In this document: one piece after another, positions 36,530 to 48,017 of the stretch
How the letters are laid out: each line of letters begins with the position of its first letter
Position numbering within the stretch: the first letter of the stretch is position 1
Assembly (NCBI GenBank): GCA_010093605.1
Contig: MU004188.1
Location: forward strand, 1,436,341 to 1,500,340
DNA from: Lophium mytilinum
Lineage: Eukaryota; Ascomycota; Dothideomycetes; Mytilinidiales; Mytilinidiaceae
Length of the DNA: 64,000 nt
Direction of reading: 5' to 3'
Position numbers and translations under genes: made by a program
The notes under the pieces: model-generated
Told to the model about the DNA's origin: nothing
Seen by the model: the letters and a program-made list of their open reading frames with translations, nothing else
Databases searched by the model: none

Positions 36530-39029
36530 ATGATTGCATACGAGACCCAACACCGAGGCTGGTCGTCTCAGGGTTCTCAAGCCACCACATCCTTGGACGA
36601 CAAGTTCGAGGTCATCAAAGACATTGGCGATGGCAGCTTTGGAAGCGTCGCACTCGCACGCGTACGAGGCGCTGGCGCTCACATTGCACGACGGGGCACT
36701 TTGGTATGTTGATTTTCAGACTTCCGATTGATGAAAGCGTGTGATTGACGCGTCACAGGTCGCGATAAAGACGATGAAGAAGTCGTTCGACTCTTTCGCG
36801 CACTGCCTAGAACTGCGGGAGGTCATCTTCCTGCGGACACTACCTAACCACCCTCATCTCGTGCCTGCTCTCGACATCTTCCTGGACCCCTACAGCAGGC
36901 GGCTCCACATCGCCATGGAGTACATGGATGGAAATTTGTATCAGCTAATGAAGGCAAGAGACCACAAGCCGTTGGATCAACATAGTGTGAAGAGCATTCT
37001 ATTTCAAATCATATCCGGTCTCGAGCACATCCATCAACACGAGTTCTTCCATCGCGATATCAAGCCAGAAAATATCTTAGTATCCACATCAGCACCGACG
37101 GACTCAGGTAGCGCGTTCCGCCGGTACTCAGCATTAGTTACTCCGCCATCGACACCGCCAGCCTACACAATCAAGATAGCGGATTTCGGATTAGCACGTG
37201 AAACACACTCGAAATTGCCCTACACGACATACGTTTCAACGCGATGGTACCGAGCGCCCGAAGTCTTGCTTCGCGCAGGCGAATATTCGGCTCCAGTCGA
37301 TATTTGGGCGATAGGTGCAATGGCTGTTGAGATCGCGACGCTGAAGCCACTCTTCCCGGGCGGAAACGAAGTCGACCAGGTTTGGCGCGTGTGCGAGATC
37401 ATGGGAAGCCCTGGAAGCTGGGTTAACAAGCAAGGCGTGCGCGTCGGAGGAGGCGACTGGAAGGATGGTGTCAGACTGGCACAGAAGCTGGGGTTCTCAT
37501 TCCCAAAGGTGCGGTTTTCGATTCCAGCAGTTTGAACGTCACTAACACGGTTATAGATGGCGCCACACTCGATGGACACGATTCTTCAAGCGCCACAATG
37601 GCCAGCCAGCCTTGCCAACTTCGTCACTTGGTGTCTTATGTGGGACCCTCGGAGCAGGCCAACTTCATCGCAGGCCTTGGGCCACGAGTACTTTGCTGAT
37701 GCCTTCGATCCTATGAGGCCAAAGTCGTCAGCGTCCAGACTTCTCGGTCGCAAGCAGTCGGATCTCAGCGGGCATACGTTGAATTCACCGGACTCGACAC
37801 CCAGCCTTACGACAAAGACATCGTCTTGGTTCAGACGGTCGCTTGTCGCACGAGAAAGCGCCCCAGCCGTTCCTCAGCACACCTCGACCAAGCCTGTGTC
37901 ACCTCACCCTTCACCTGTGCAGGCCGTCACAGTGGAGCCGGCCGCATCGAGTAAGCCCCGCCCCAATGTAACCAAGCGAGCCACGTGGACGAACGGTGTA
38001 CCTTCGAATGCAGCACCAATTCCAATATTGCCTTCCATCAGACCCGTCTCGCCACTGTCCGATACAGTGACTGCCCGAGCTAGTGTACGACCAGTCGATG
38101 GCGAAGAGAAAGCTGCAAAGAAGATTGGTCGTCAATTATCCGTCGCGTCGCACGGCAACCACTATGCAGACCTTCACCGCCAAGAAGCGGAGAGGGCACT
38201 GAATGGCCAATCCGGTCTTGCATCGCCTCCCAATGGCCAGAAAGAGGGTTTCTTTTCACACCTACGGAAGCGGGCTCGCCGCCTGTCTGGTCGATACCAG
38301 GCTCCAATGTCGCCCAATTCGGATGACATTGAAGCTAACGCAGGATGTGCTCCGTGGTCGACGACAAGCGCTCGTGGGTCGATGGCTGTCGATCCTATAT
38401 CGCCAAATTCACCTTCGCACCCGGACTATGCCGACTTGGATAAGGCTCTGCAAAATGTGAGATACAGTCTCGATGCCGCGTCACATGGGACTAACACTTC
38501 AAAGACATCTTCACGAGTTGCTGGCAATCCAGGCATCAAGCGACATCACTCATTGCCGCATGGCCAGGAGACGCGATCTTCGGAGAACGCTCCAGGTGGC
38601 CCAATTTCCAGCCGCACCAGGCGAGCGCTTCAGAAACAGTCGAACCCATCAAACCGTTATGAAACACCCAACGAAGAGGAAGAGCTTCTGGACGAAGAGC
38701 TCAATTCCACAGCAAAAGCCACTCGCCGGTTAGCAGGTTCTGAAAAGGCGACTACCTCAATTCAAGGGCCGCGACCTCAAGTGGGTCAATCGTCGAGCGA
38801 CATGGGTCCGTCGGCTTCATACCTCACTCCATCGCCATCCGCAAATCGGGATGGAGTCAACTTTGGTCAAGGCCAGTACGAAACGCCTTCCAAACCCATG
38901 CAAATCAACAGAGCCCATCCCGCCAAGGAGGAAGTAAACTCGAAGTGGCCGACACCGCCGTATGACGAGAATGACTGGGCTGCCTCCGCCACCGCAAGCA
39001 TCTTTAATACGCAGGCCATGTACCGGTAA
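36530..39029 (+). CDS. imeB: Ime2/ImeB-type (RCK family) protein kinase
   Basis: Three exons: 36,530-36,703, 36,759-37,508 and 37,557-39,029. Introns are 55 and 48 bp, the second with CTAAC; the product has 798 residues. The catalytic domain has the glycine loop IGDGSFGSV (32-40), VAIK Lys62, HRDIKPEN (156-163), DFG (200-202), a TTY activation motif (214-216) and TRWYRAPEVL. TxY plus the WYRAPE signature point to the MAK/ICK/Ime2 group; fungal members control meiosis, sexual development and light or nutrient responses. About 30 residues (167-195) are inserted between the catalytic loop and DFG. The 400-residue C-terminal tail is Ser/Pro-rich and probably regulatory. The assignment to ImeB in particular rests on recalled similarity. 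Confidence 0.9.
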
Positions 39030-41626
39030 TAGTCGACCGTTACAACCTGCCAGCGCTTTCGATTCAACATTTACTTGCGTATCTTACAACCATACTACTA
39101 GTGTAATACGATTCCATATCTCGGGCGGCTTTCCAATCATTTCCATACCAGCCTGCCAGTTCAGCGCCCACCGCCAGCCATCACGTTGACGTGGCACGCA
39201 CGAACGGGCCCGTCAGGTACGGACTCTCGATTCTATTATCTTGAGGAGGATGCAAAGAGGAGTGCACGAATCACAAAAATACGAAGGGGCAGGCCGCATT
39301 TTGGATGGTGTTTTGGGCGTTTTACATAAATCCCTCGATCAACGCTGCGGGTGGGAAAGCGGATCGGGGGTAAACTTTTCAAAGTCTTTCGCTACTGCTA
39401 ACACTTTTTCCTCATCTGCATAATACCTTCTCCCCACACTATTACCCTTCTTCTGTATCTGCGGGAATAGCAAAGCCAGCGACCAGCGACACTCTACCAT
39501 AGAGTTTCACCCTTTCCTTGTGTTGTGCGTTTTGTTTTCTGAACTTGAAATTACTTTTGGCGGCATAGTTGTCATTGCATGCAGGTGTCGGCAAAGGAAT
39601 ATCGGGATTCCTCGGGTTGCGAATTTGTGTCTTTTTCTGCTTCATACCCCCTCATCCCACAGACTATTCTCGAGTCATTGGGCGCCCATAGTTTTTATCC
39701 TTTTCTCTCCTCTGAGACTGGCAAGAAATTGCCTCGTGTAACAAATACCAAATTCCATCGTCCAACACCCCGCCACCGTTTTCCTTGTTGTACTTGTTTT
39801 CGGAGACTTTTAGAGATACCTAGAGAGCGCTGCTTTTTTTGTTGTTCACACATCAAATTTGCCCTTTTTTCCTTTGTTGTCTGTCGGATTGTAAAATGAA
39901 CTCTTGTCACATTACCTTTTCCGTTTAGGGGTTTTCGGAGTAAGACCAAACGCGTCTAGGTCTGGTTTCGTCGGAGGGAGTCTCGTCTGTGTCTGTGCGT
40001 AGAAGAGGAGGGGGAGGTCTCGGGATGACCTGGCGCGTTAGTGGTGTATGTTTCGTAGCAATCTAATGGCCGAAGAATGAGCTCGGCAAATAGCCGGGCT
40101 TTAAGACTCTCAATCCCATCACACTCGCGTTCTTAGTGCAGAAAAGAAGCCCTCTGTGATTGCGAAGACGTCCAGTGGCCAATACTCAATATTCAATATC
40201 AAAATAAAAACACCCACCACTCATACCCATCCATCCACCCAACCCCAGCGCTTTAGATATCTCCACGACGACGACTCTTACCCCACAGCCTTCGTCGCCC
40301 AATCCCTCGACGCACGCGTTCCCTCTCTAATGCACCCCAGCCCACTCCATACACGTCGTCGGCCGATTGGCCTCTGGCGTGATGGCAGCGTGGTCAAAGC
40401 GGTCCAATGGGCCTTCGCTGCTCGGGATATCCCATCCACTCACCGCGTAGACGCTGTCTCTGCGTCTCTGCTTCGCGGAGAGCGGCTGCGAGGCGGCTGC
40501 AGCGTACACTGGAAGCAGACATGCCGATGCACGCGCGTCTGTGGGGAAGACTGTGCTGGGTCAATCGGAGCAGTTGGATAGAGGAGAGTTGATGGCTGTG
40601 GGGTTTGCATGCGGGGAAAACGGGACGGAGGCGATGGGGGGGAGGTGTGGGCGATGTGGGTGCTTGCCGCTGTATTCAACGCTCTGGGGGTGGGGAGGAG
40701 ATGTAGGTGGGGAGGGGGGGAATGAGGTGGTGAGGGTCTGGGTTGGGCTGGGGGGCCATGTTGCTTATAGCTTAGAGGGGACGGTGTTGTGACAGTGGTA
40801 GCTTTCGAAGATACGGGTCTTGTTATAATGAGGGTAGTGTGCTAGTCTAGGATGCCCGTAAGTAAGGTGGTATATACTGAAGAAGTATGTGGTCACGTGG
40901 TAGGTTCGAATACGGTAGAGTCTCATTGTTGGATATTTTGCACTCTTTTGGGGTTTTATAGGACATCTCGAGTGTGTTGCTAGACCTTGGATTATGTAGG
41001 TTCTTCATCGGTATTGGTATATAGCTGCTTTGGTAGCTAGATTACTATCGTACTAAAATAACGTTAGCTTGCTAATACGCCTACAGTAACAAGCCAGAAG
41101 TCTATACATACTCGTTTACCATTCCTTGGGGTACCCTAAGAAGGGTTCACACGCCTACGCGCGATGTCAAGTTCCAGGCACTGCAAATTAGAGTCCATCT
41201 TGACGCACTGTCTACCAACTAGCTGGGCTACTCTTCGCGGTGGTGTCATGTGAGCAAGATTGAAGTCGAATAGTAACAATTTCGCGTGCCCAGACTTATA
41301 TCTACTATAAAGCTATGTTTTATACCTTTAAAGAGAAGAACTGACTGAAGATGGAAATGTGATCATACAGCTTTAGTAATGATAGTAAAATAGAAGGCAT
41401 GAGATAACCATCTCGACATGCTTCTAATTTCCTTTCTAACCCATAATCAAAAACCCTGCGTTGTATTCGAAACCGCTAAGCGCGTACCACGTATCGCTAT
41501 GTTGCTTATCCCATTGTACAGCTCGTGCTATCGTACATGCCATCGCCCATATCATCCCTACCATAATGATATCTACCACTTTTCATATGCACAAGGCGCA
41601 CCTTGCTCCATGTTGGATATGGCCTT
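39030..41626. other. intergenic; G-rich and AT-rich patches, no gene
   Basis: The first part is presumably the kinase 3' UTR. A strongly G-rich stretch lies at about 40,590-40,770, and a more AT-rich part at about 40,790-41,400. Small overlapping frames carry no family signature. Confidence 0.5.
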
Positions 41627-42613
41627 CTAGGCGTCATCTCCGTCCGTGGCGTCTTGTCCCGGGTTGGCTTGTTCGTAGTTGAAGTACTTCACAAATCTAT
41701 AGTAGCCAGCAGCCACAGCGCCACCAAGAAGCGGTCCCACCCAGTAGATCCAGTGATAGCCCGGGAATTGTGTAGCCGCGACAGCGGGACCGAAACTACG
41801 GGCTGGATTCAGAGAGCCACCGGTATAGTAGACGCCTACAGTCAAGTCAGCTTCGGCTCTCAAACACGAATATCCCAGGAAAGGAGAGGCGACGTACCGC
41901 CCATCATAGCAACAAAAAGCGCGAGTCCAACCCCTACCGGTGCGATGAACGTGTCTTTGCTCTTCTCGACGGCGAGCATCAGCACCACGAAGACCAGCTC
42001 GGCCGTCATGAACATCTCGATGAAGACGCCGGATGCGATGCTTACTCCCGGCGCGAGCGTGGTATTGGTGCTGGCGATGTCGCCGGGGAACATGCAGGAC
42101 ACGAGACCGCCGGCACACATCGCGGCGATGATTTGGGCGGGGAAGAGAATCAGCCCGCGGATGGGTGGGAGAGCGCCTGCGAGAACCATGCCGAACGTAA
42201 CCTTTAAAATTTATCAGCGCTCAGTACTTTTGCAGGATGATCAGGTTCCAGCTTGACGCCGGACGGATGCGAGGAGTGCGTACTGCAGGATTGAACAGCC
42301 CGCCACTGATTCGGTAAAAGGCCCAGACATTGACTAGTAAGCTGAAGCCGTAGACTAAGGCTGTGAAGATGTTCTGCTGGCTGCTTGGTCCACCGTTGGC
42401 TAGTGATTTCTCGCTCGCCTGTGTGGTGAGCATGATCTGGCATGCAAAGGAGAAGTACAGGAACATAAATGTCCCTACGAACTCCCCCGAGGCGGCGACC
42501 AGATGCGCCTGGAGGGTGCTGAGCTCGGGAGGTGATCGCCTACTGCGGCGTTGGTCGCTTGCGTGGCCATTTCGCTGATGTTTTGGTTCGCGATGGACGG
42601 GTAGGCGCGCCAT
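41627..42613 (-). CDS. orthodox aquaporin (MIP family water channel)
   Basis: Three exons on the minus strand: 42,613-42,284, 42,201-41,898 and 41,835-41,627. Introns are 82 and 62 bp, both with GTACG donors; the product is about 280 residues. It has the expected six hydrophobic segments and both pore loops: GGLFNPAV (loop B; the first intron lies just after NPA) and [14 protein letters not shown] (loop E). Ser after NPAR, not Asp, favours a water-selective channel over an aquaglyceroporin. [18 protein letters not shown] begins the first membrane helix. The cytosolic N-terminus (about 40 residues) is Arg-rich, and the C-terminus ends in a short acidic tail. Confidence 0.92.
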
Positions 42614-43677
42614 TGTTCTTGGGTGGATGAACCGGAGGCAGAGAAAGGTATGCTTTTGTGTTGATAAATCTTACAAATGGAAAGGGTAGGATGGGAAGAT
42701 GGTGAGATAGATCAAGCTAGCGACAGAGAGAAGTTCAGAAAGGCACTATCTTTGCTTTGAAACGTGCATCTTGCACATGCAAGGCATCTCTGCAAGGCCC
42801 ATATGCACACTGACAACATGGCTGAAAGTAGTGCTTCTTAGCGCAGCCTGTGGTAATCTCAACAGATAGAAAATGACAGATGGATGATGACGGAAAGGGA
42901 GTGGTGTGGAACGACTTGTTAGCGCCCGCTGTCATGCAGTGTGACGATCCCGCGGAGCATCAGTTCTAGGCCGTTCTAACTAAACCATGATCGCTCAGGA
43001 GACCCTTGTACCCTATATGTATGAACGATTCAACGTCGATAGGTGTTGCAGCTAAAGGATACGCCCGCCGTGGGCATCGTTCGTCGTTGAAAGAGCGCGG
43101 CCTAGAGACAATTTAGACGTGGTGAAAGATATTGATGGGTTTGGGTTTCGGATTTGAGAAGTCTGGCGTCGGAGTGATGATTGGTGATTTGCAGAATCCA
43201 AGTGGTCGATCAACAAGGTTGAAATATCTTTCTCGACCTTCCTAGCAAACCTTCTTCGACGCGAACCACTAATTGTATATCATAGGCGGCTATCCGAGTA
43301 TTACGTGCATTCTCGAAGGCTGTAAAGACTTGACGACCATATGTCTCCCGTGTTGCGGGGTCAGAGGGACAATTGACCAATGAGTCTGCCACTATTGTTC
43401 AACAACCCCTAAAGCTTACCCAAAGGCTTTATTCGCGTCATGAAAAGAGCAACCTCGTGACTGCCAACTGCTAGGTGCTGGCGGCCCAGGTGTATGGGGG
43501 AATACCGTCCCAAGGCACCCAACCACATACTCATTCACAGTGCCACTGTAGTACTAGCTAGGTCATCATAATCGTCATATTAAAGTCACGCGCAGTTGGT
43601 AGTACGCCTGTCTACCAGCTACTTTGAACTATAAGAATATCAAGGTCGCACGTCTTCTCACTTCACCCCTCACCATC
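42614..43677. other. intergenic between aquaporin and hemerythrin gene
   Basis: This is the shared upstream region of two divergent genes. No coding frame or RNA gene was recognised. Confidence 0.55.
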
Positions 43678-44433
43678 ATGCTCTTCTCCCGCACCCTCAC
43701 GTCAAGCACGCTCAGAGCCGCGTGCCAGCCTCTCCAGTCGCGTCTCTCACTCAACCACCAATCTGCCTACCTTCGCACAAGCGTTGCAGCCATGTCTACC
43801 ATCACCGCTGCCATCACAGAAGACCACAACGAGCTCAAACAGTACTACAACGAAGTAGTCAACTCGTCAGACCCCGACCATCAGCAACGCTACGGCAACC
43901 AATTCACCTGGGAGCTAGCCCGCCACTCCGTCGCCGAAGAACTCATCGTCTATCCCGCTTTCGAGAAATACATAACCACAAACGGCAAGGCGATGGCCGA
44001 GAAAGATCGCAAAGAGCACCACGAGGCAACCGCGCCCCCATTCAGACATCCCCAGAATCCTCCACGCTAACCTCACCAGACGAAACTGCTGCTCAAGGAC
44101 TTCCAAAACATGAGCTCCACACACGCCGACTACGTTCCCAAGCTTAAAGAACTCATGGCAGGTCTGAAACAGCATATGGAAGAAGAGGAAAAGGACGACC
44201 TTCCCGCACTGGAGGAAGCCCTCGCTCAGCAAGACGCTGGGGTCTCCGAGTCGCTGGCGACGAGCTTTGGTCGGACTAAAGCGTTTGTCCCGTCGCGCAG
44301 CCACCCAAGCGCTGGCGAACATCCGCCCTTTGAGACGGCTATGGGCTTGCTGGCTGCGCCTATTGATCATATCGCTGATCTCTTCCGGAAGTTCCCAGAT
44401 AAGGTCGTTTCGCCGAATCCCTCTACGAAGTAA
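43678..44433 (+). CDS. hemerythrin (HHE) domain protein, mitochondrial-type N-terminus
   Basis: Two exons, 43,678-44,025 and 44,080-44,433, are joined by a 54-bp intron with a GC donor (GCAACC), a CTAAC branch and a CAG acceptor; the product has 233 residues. Splicing restores a continuous HHE-domain helix across the junction. Candidate di-iron ligands are His50 (EDHNEL), His83/Glu87 (RHSVAEE), His114 or His115/Glu116 (EHHE), His131 and His148/Glu152 (QHMEEEE). The first 40 residues are rich in Arg, Ser and Leu with no acidic residue, like a mitochondrial presequence. An in-frame Met39 could give a cytosolic form. Family members bind oxygen, NO or iron. The exact role is unknown. Confidence 0.88.
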
Positions 44434-44977
44434 TGCGGTTCAGCAGCTGGGGGAGGGTCAAATATGAGATGATGAGGTGAGGAGAGGTCTATGCGAGGGT
44501 CGGACTTCTGGGCTGGAGTTAAGGTATGCGATACTGGGGGAGTCTTTGCAAATTCTATCTTAGCCACAAAATGCATATCTGAAGGCAGGAAAAGTCATAG
44601 CCTACAGGCTTCGTTTGGTGCTTTATGCCCTCTTCACTCACCAGTGACAGTTTAATCAACGTAACGATGCCAAGAGAGTAGGGTCTAACATACCGGAATC
44701 CATCCCATTAAGAGCTACTCCGAGTGTTCGTGTCATACGTCACATCGAAAGTAAACAGTGGGACTTGCAGATTTTGCCCGTCTTACATTCCTCATGACTA
44801 CATGCTCCTTCTATGAAGCCTCTTGTGCAATGTGGAGATGCACATGTGAGATTGTCGCACCTCATCTCTACAAGCTCATGCCTGTACCCGCATTTCAAGC
44901 AGACAAAACACCACCAATGCTCTCTTCACTTTCGTGAAGCCTCTATCTTTCTCTGAACCCTAATCCTCTCATCAAGT
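44434..44977. other. intergenic between converging genes
   Basis: The 3' UTRs of the hemerythrin gene and of dpp3, which converge here. Nothing else was recognised. Confidence 0.55.
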
Positions 44978-47299
44978 CTACACATACGCCCGATCAACCC
45001 AACTCTGGATCATACCCTCCGCAGTAGATTCATACTCCTTCAATGTCGCGCCCTCACCCTCAACCACCGTATTCGCCTGGACAAACACCTTCCGCGGCGT
45101 CTTCGCCGCCAACACCGCCGGCCTCACCTTATTCCTATAGAACGGCTCCACGCCCGTGATCTCCTCATACAACCGCGTCCCCCGTTCCACATCCGCCGTC
45201 GCCTTGTACACATGCAGCTGCTGCAGATACCGTTCCACCGCCGGGCGTCCATGGCTCAGGATCTTACTGCGCTCGAGGCGGATCGTGAGATCAGACAGAT
45301 CGTCCTTTGTGTACTCGAGCTCGCAGAACTCAACACCGGCATTGAGAAAAGTTCGCAGGATAGAAAATCGCGCTTGCATGTGCGCCTGGCCCCATTTCGC
45401 GCTCTTGGGGTCCCAGAACTCGAGAGCGGCGATACCAGCGCGCGCCATGGAGAGGTAGGCAGCGTATAGGATGTCGCCAGCGGGGCCGTCGATGTCCTCG
45501 GTACCGTCGCCGAAGCCGAAGATCTTGAGGATGGAGAAGTCGCAGCTTAGGGCCATTGCGACGCACTCGGCGCGGCATTCCTCGTATGAGGCGGCGATGG
45601 GGCCGAAGACGGAGCCCCAGGTTTGCCCGGGCTTGTACCAGGAATTTATGGGCTGGCCGTCCAGGGGGCTCGTGGGAGGCGAGGATTTGTCGAAGTTGAA
45701 GACTCCCGGGGAGGTTTCTTGGAGAAGTTTTCCACAGCCGTGACCGAGGAGCTCGTGGAGACCAACTTGGACTTCGAACGCCGGGTCACGGCAGCGGTTG
45801 TAGACATCTATATCCGAAGCTTTTATGAACGGAATGGATTCATTCGGGGATTTCGCTGATAAAACGTTGCCTAAGGAGACATTCTTGAAGCCAATATTCT
45901 GTAGAAAGTGAGAAGGTACAGATTAGCTTCGGGCAGCTCTAGCGGCTCGGTCAAGGTAACTCACTTGTCGGATGTCGTCGTAATTCGGAATGTTTATACC
46001 TGCGGGAATTCTAGATTGAGAGTTAGTTGTTGGAGATCGGTTTGGAGAAATGATAGGCCTACCCGCTTCCGGCGAAAGTTAGAACCTCCAAGGAGGTGAA
46101 GTCAGGGCTGAGGAACTTGTCTTTCTCGAAGTCCTTTCCCCATGGTAGCAGTGGAATAAGACTCGGGGCTGTTTCAACGAGCTTTCCGAAAGCCGCCGTC
46201 CGCTCCTTGTTTACCATTGCCACAAACCCTTCCCACTCACCGCGAATGCCATGGGGGTCGCGGTATGTCTCGACGAAGCCAATATCCGTCTCCACTGCGG
46301 GCCCAATGTCCTTAATCCAATACCTCTGGCTCTCCTTATAGGCCTCCAATGATCCAGACGCAAAAGACTTGACATACTCCTTCATCATCCCCCTCTCTGT
46401 ATCATTCGCAGCATACTCCCCCGCTTTCTTCAGCGCATCCGCAATTTTCCCCATCTCAACCGCATGATCCCCAAACGCAAGCGTCACCTTCTTCCCCGCC
46501 AACTTCCCATCCAGCGTCCACTCGGTCTCTTTCAAATCCCTCTCTTCCGCACTTGGATCTTTGCTCGCCGACGCAATCAGCACCTCAAACCCTTCCCCCG
46601 TCTTCCTCAACCTCGTATTTTCAGGCAACAGTTTCTTCGCTTCCAGGAAATCACTGACCGCCGCAATCTCCTCCTTCGTAATATCCCCCGAATCTGGATA
46701 ATACGTGCTCACATGCCCCGCATCTGGGTACCCCAAATGCATCTCCCCCGGCGTATTGCCCTCATACAACCTCCCCTGAACCTTCCCCCATAACTCCTTC
46801 GTCGTCGGCGAAACAGAAGCCAACGCGTGGAACTTCTCAGGCGAGATGCGCGGAATGAATTTCGCGTCGCCAAACGACTTGTAATTGCCCAGATTCCCTA
46901 AAAATTGCGCCGTGTAGCCCAAGAACGCGGCGAGGTCGTCGTCAGACAGCCCGGCGGTCGCCTGCAGCGCTTTCCAGTCGCCGGATGCATGTTTGTGTAG
47001 CGCGATGATGAGGTCGTAGAGGGGTTCGGAATCGGGGGAGACTTGGCGGAGGACGATGCGGGTGCCCGCGAAGCAAGCTCTAGAGCGGGTGTTAGCAGCG
47101 GGCGCCTACAGAGGGGATGTGATGGGAGCTTCTTGGGAGAAAGAGGGTGGCAGAGAGGCGAGAGGGTTCCATACACCGAGATCCAGTGCGCATACAGCTT
47201 CTCCTTGTCGGTCAGGGCCTCAAAGTGGGGTTTGATTTGCAAAGGCACGATCGTAGGCGGGCTGTCGGCCAGGTACTGTTTGAGGGATTGGGCGTCCAT
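44978..47299 (-). CDS. dpp3: dipeptidyl peptidase III (M49 family)
   Basis: A zinc exopeptidase that releases dipeptides from the N-terminus of oligopeptides; normally cytosolic. Four exons on the minus strand: 47,299-47,175, 47,079-46,063, 46,012-45,967 and 45,898-44,978. Introns are 95, 50 and 68 bp; the product has 702 residues, the usual length for the family. The M49 zinc motif HELLGH is at residues 444-449, and the second motif EECRAE, with the third zinc ligand, is at 502-507. The 46-nt third exon encodes most of the highly conserved IPAGINIPNYDDIRQ. At the first junction my model gives ISVACFAG, where family members usually have Arg before Ala, so that donor should be verified. Confidence 0.93.
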
Positions 47300-47636
47300 T
47301 GTACTTGTAGTACTCCTCTGAGAGGCGTTTTGGGTCGAACTTTGGGTGAGAAAGCTTGACGGAGGTTGTTGCTCGGGTGGTGTCTGGAGGAGTGGGCGTT
47401 GTGGAGGTAATGGGAGTAAGAAGGGTGGAAGTGGTGTATGTGTTTGAGGTCGAGGGTCGATCGCGGGGAACGACGTGGGGGGGTAGCATGGAGGGGGCCG
47501 AGCTCCATTCGAAAACGACCATTTGCACCATACTATCTTCTTTCACCAACAAAAGTCTTCTGTGAGTGGATGTTGCTTGGAGTTGAACGATAGGCTTATT
47601 ATGATATCGTCTTAAGCACGGCGGTCTAACATCCAT

Positions 47637-47950
47637 TATATATTGGGAGCTCCATCACAACTGTTAGTATTGTTCTCGTTCACCTTTGTGCTGCCTAGCC
47701 TCACCTTTCTTGACCGGAAACCTCTTCTAATTGACCGGCAATATATTCCGCATCACCGGTCGTGATACTCTCTGGCCTTGTCTCCTTATTCCCTTCGCCT
47801 CACCGTTCCTTGTACTCCATCTGATGCCTAATTTCCTAATGTCCAGCCCTGTCTGCCCTGTTGGGCCTCCAGAACCTTGCAACCCTAAACGCTACCTAAA
47901 TCGTACCCTTGTAGGTTACCATGGTCACTTATGTACAACGACAGCTCCTG
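47637..47950 (+). repeat. dispersed repeat, copy A
   Basis: About 300 bp between dpp3 and the phosphotransferase gene that shares ordered blocks with 52,338-52,525. Shared parts include TTCTCGTTC-CC, GCTGC-TAGCCT-ACC, CCAGCC-TGTCTG and CGTACCCTTGTAGG. Copy A carries about 90 extra bases in the middle. It may be an old non-autonomous transposon or solo LTR. I found no convincing target duplication. Confidence 0.65.
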
Positions 47951-48017
47951 TGTGATACTGGGCCGGTAACACTTAATTAGCTAGACAGTAGTTATCTGGT
48001 AGCATCCAAGCACGCTC

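Noticed and set aside
40905-40935. GGTTCGAATAC, resembling a tRNA T-loop
   Set aside because: No matching acceptor, D-arm or anticodon arm could be folded around it.
47220-47636. 138-codon minus-strand frame overlapping the start of dpp3
   Set aside because: It is out of frame with the conserved dpp3 first exon, is Thr/Pro-rich, and shows no family feature.
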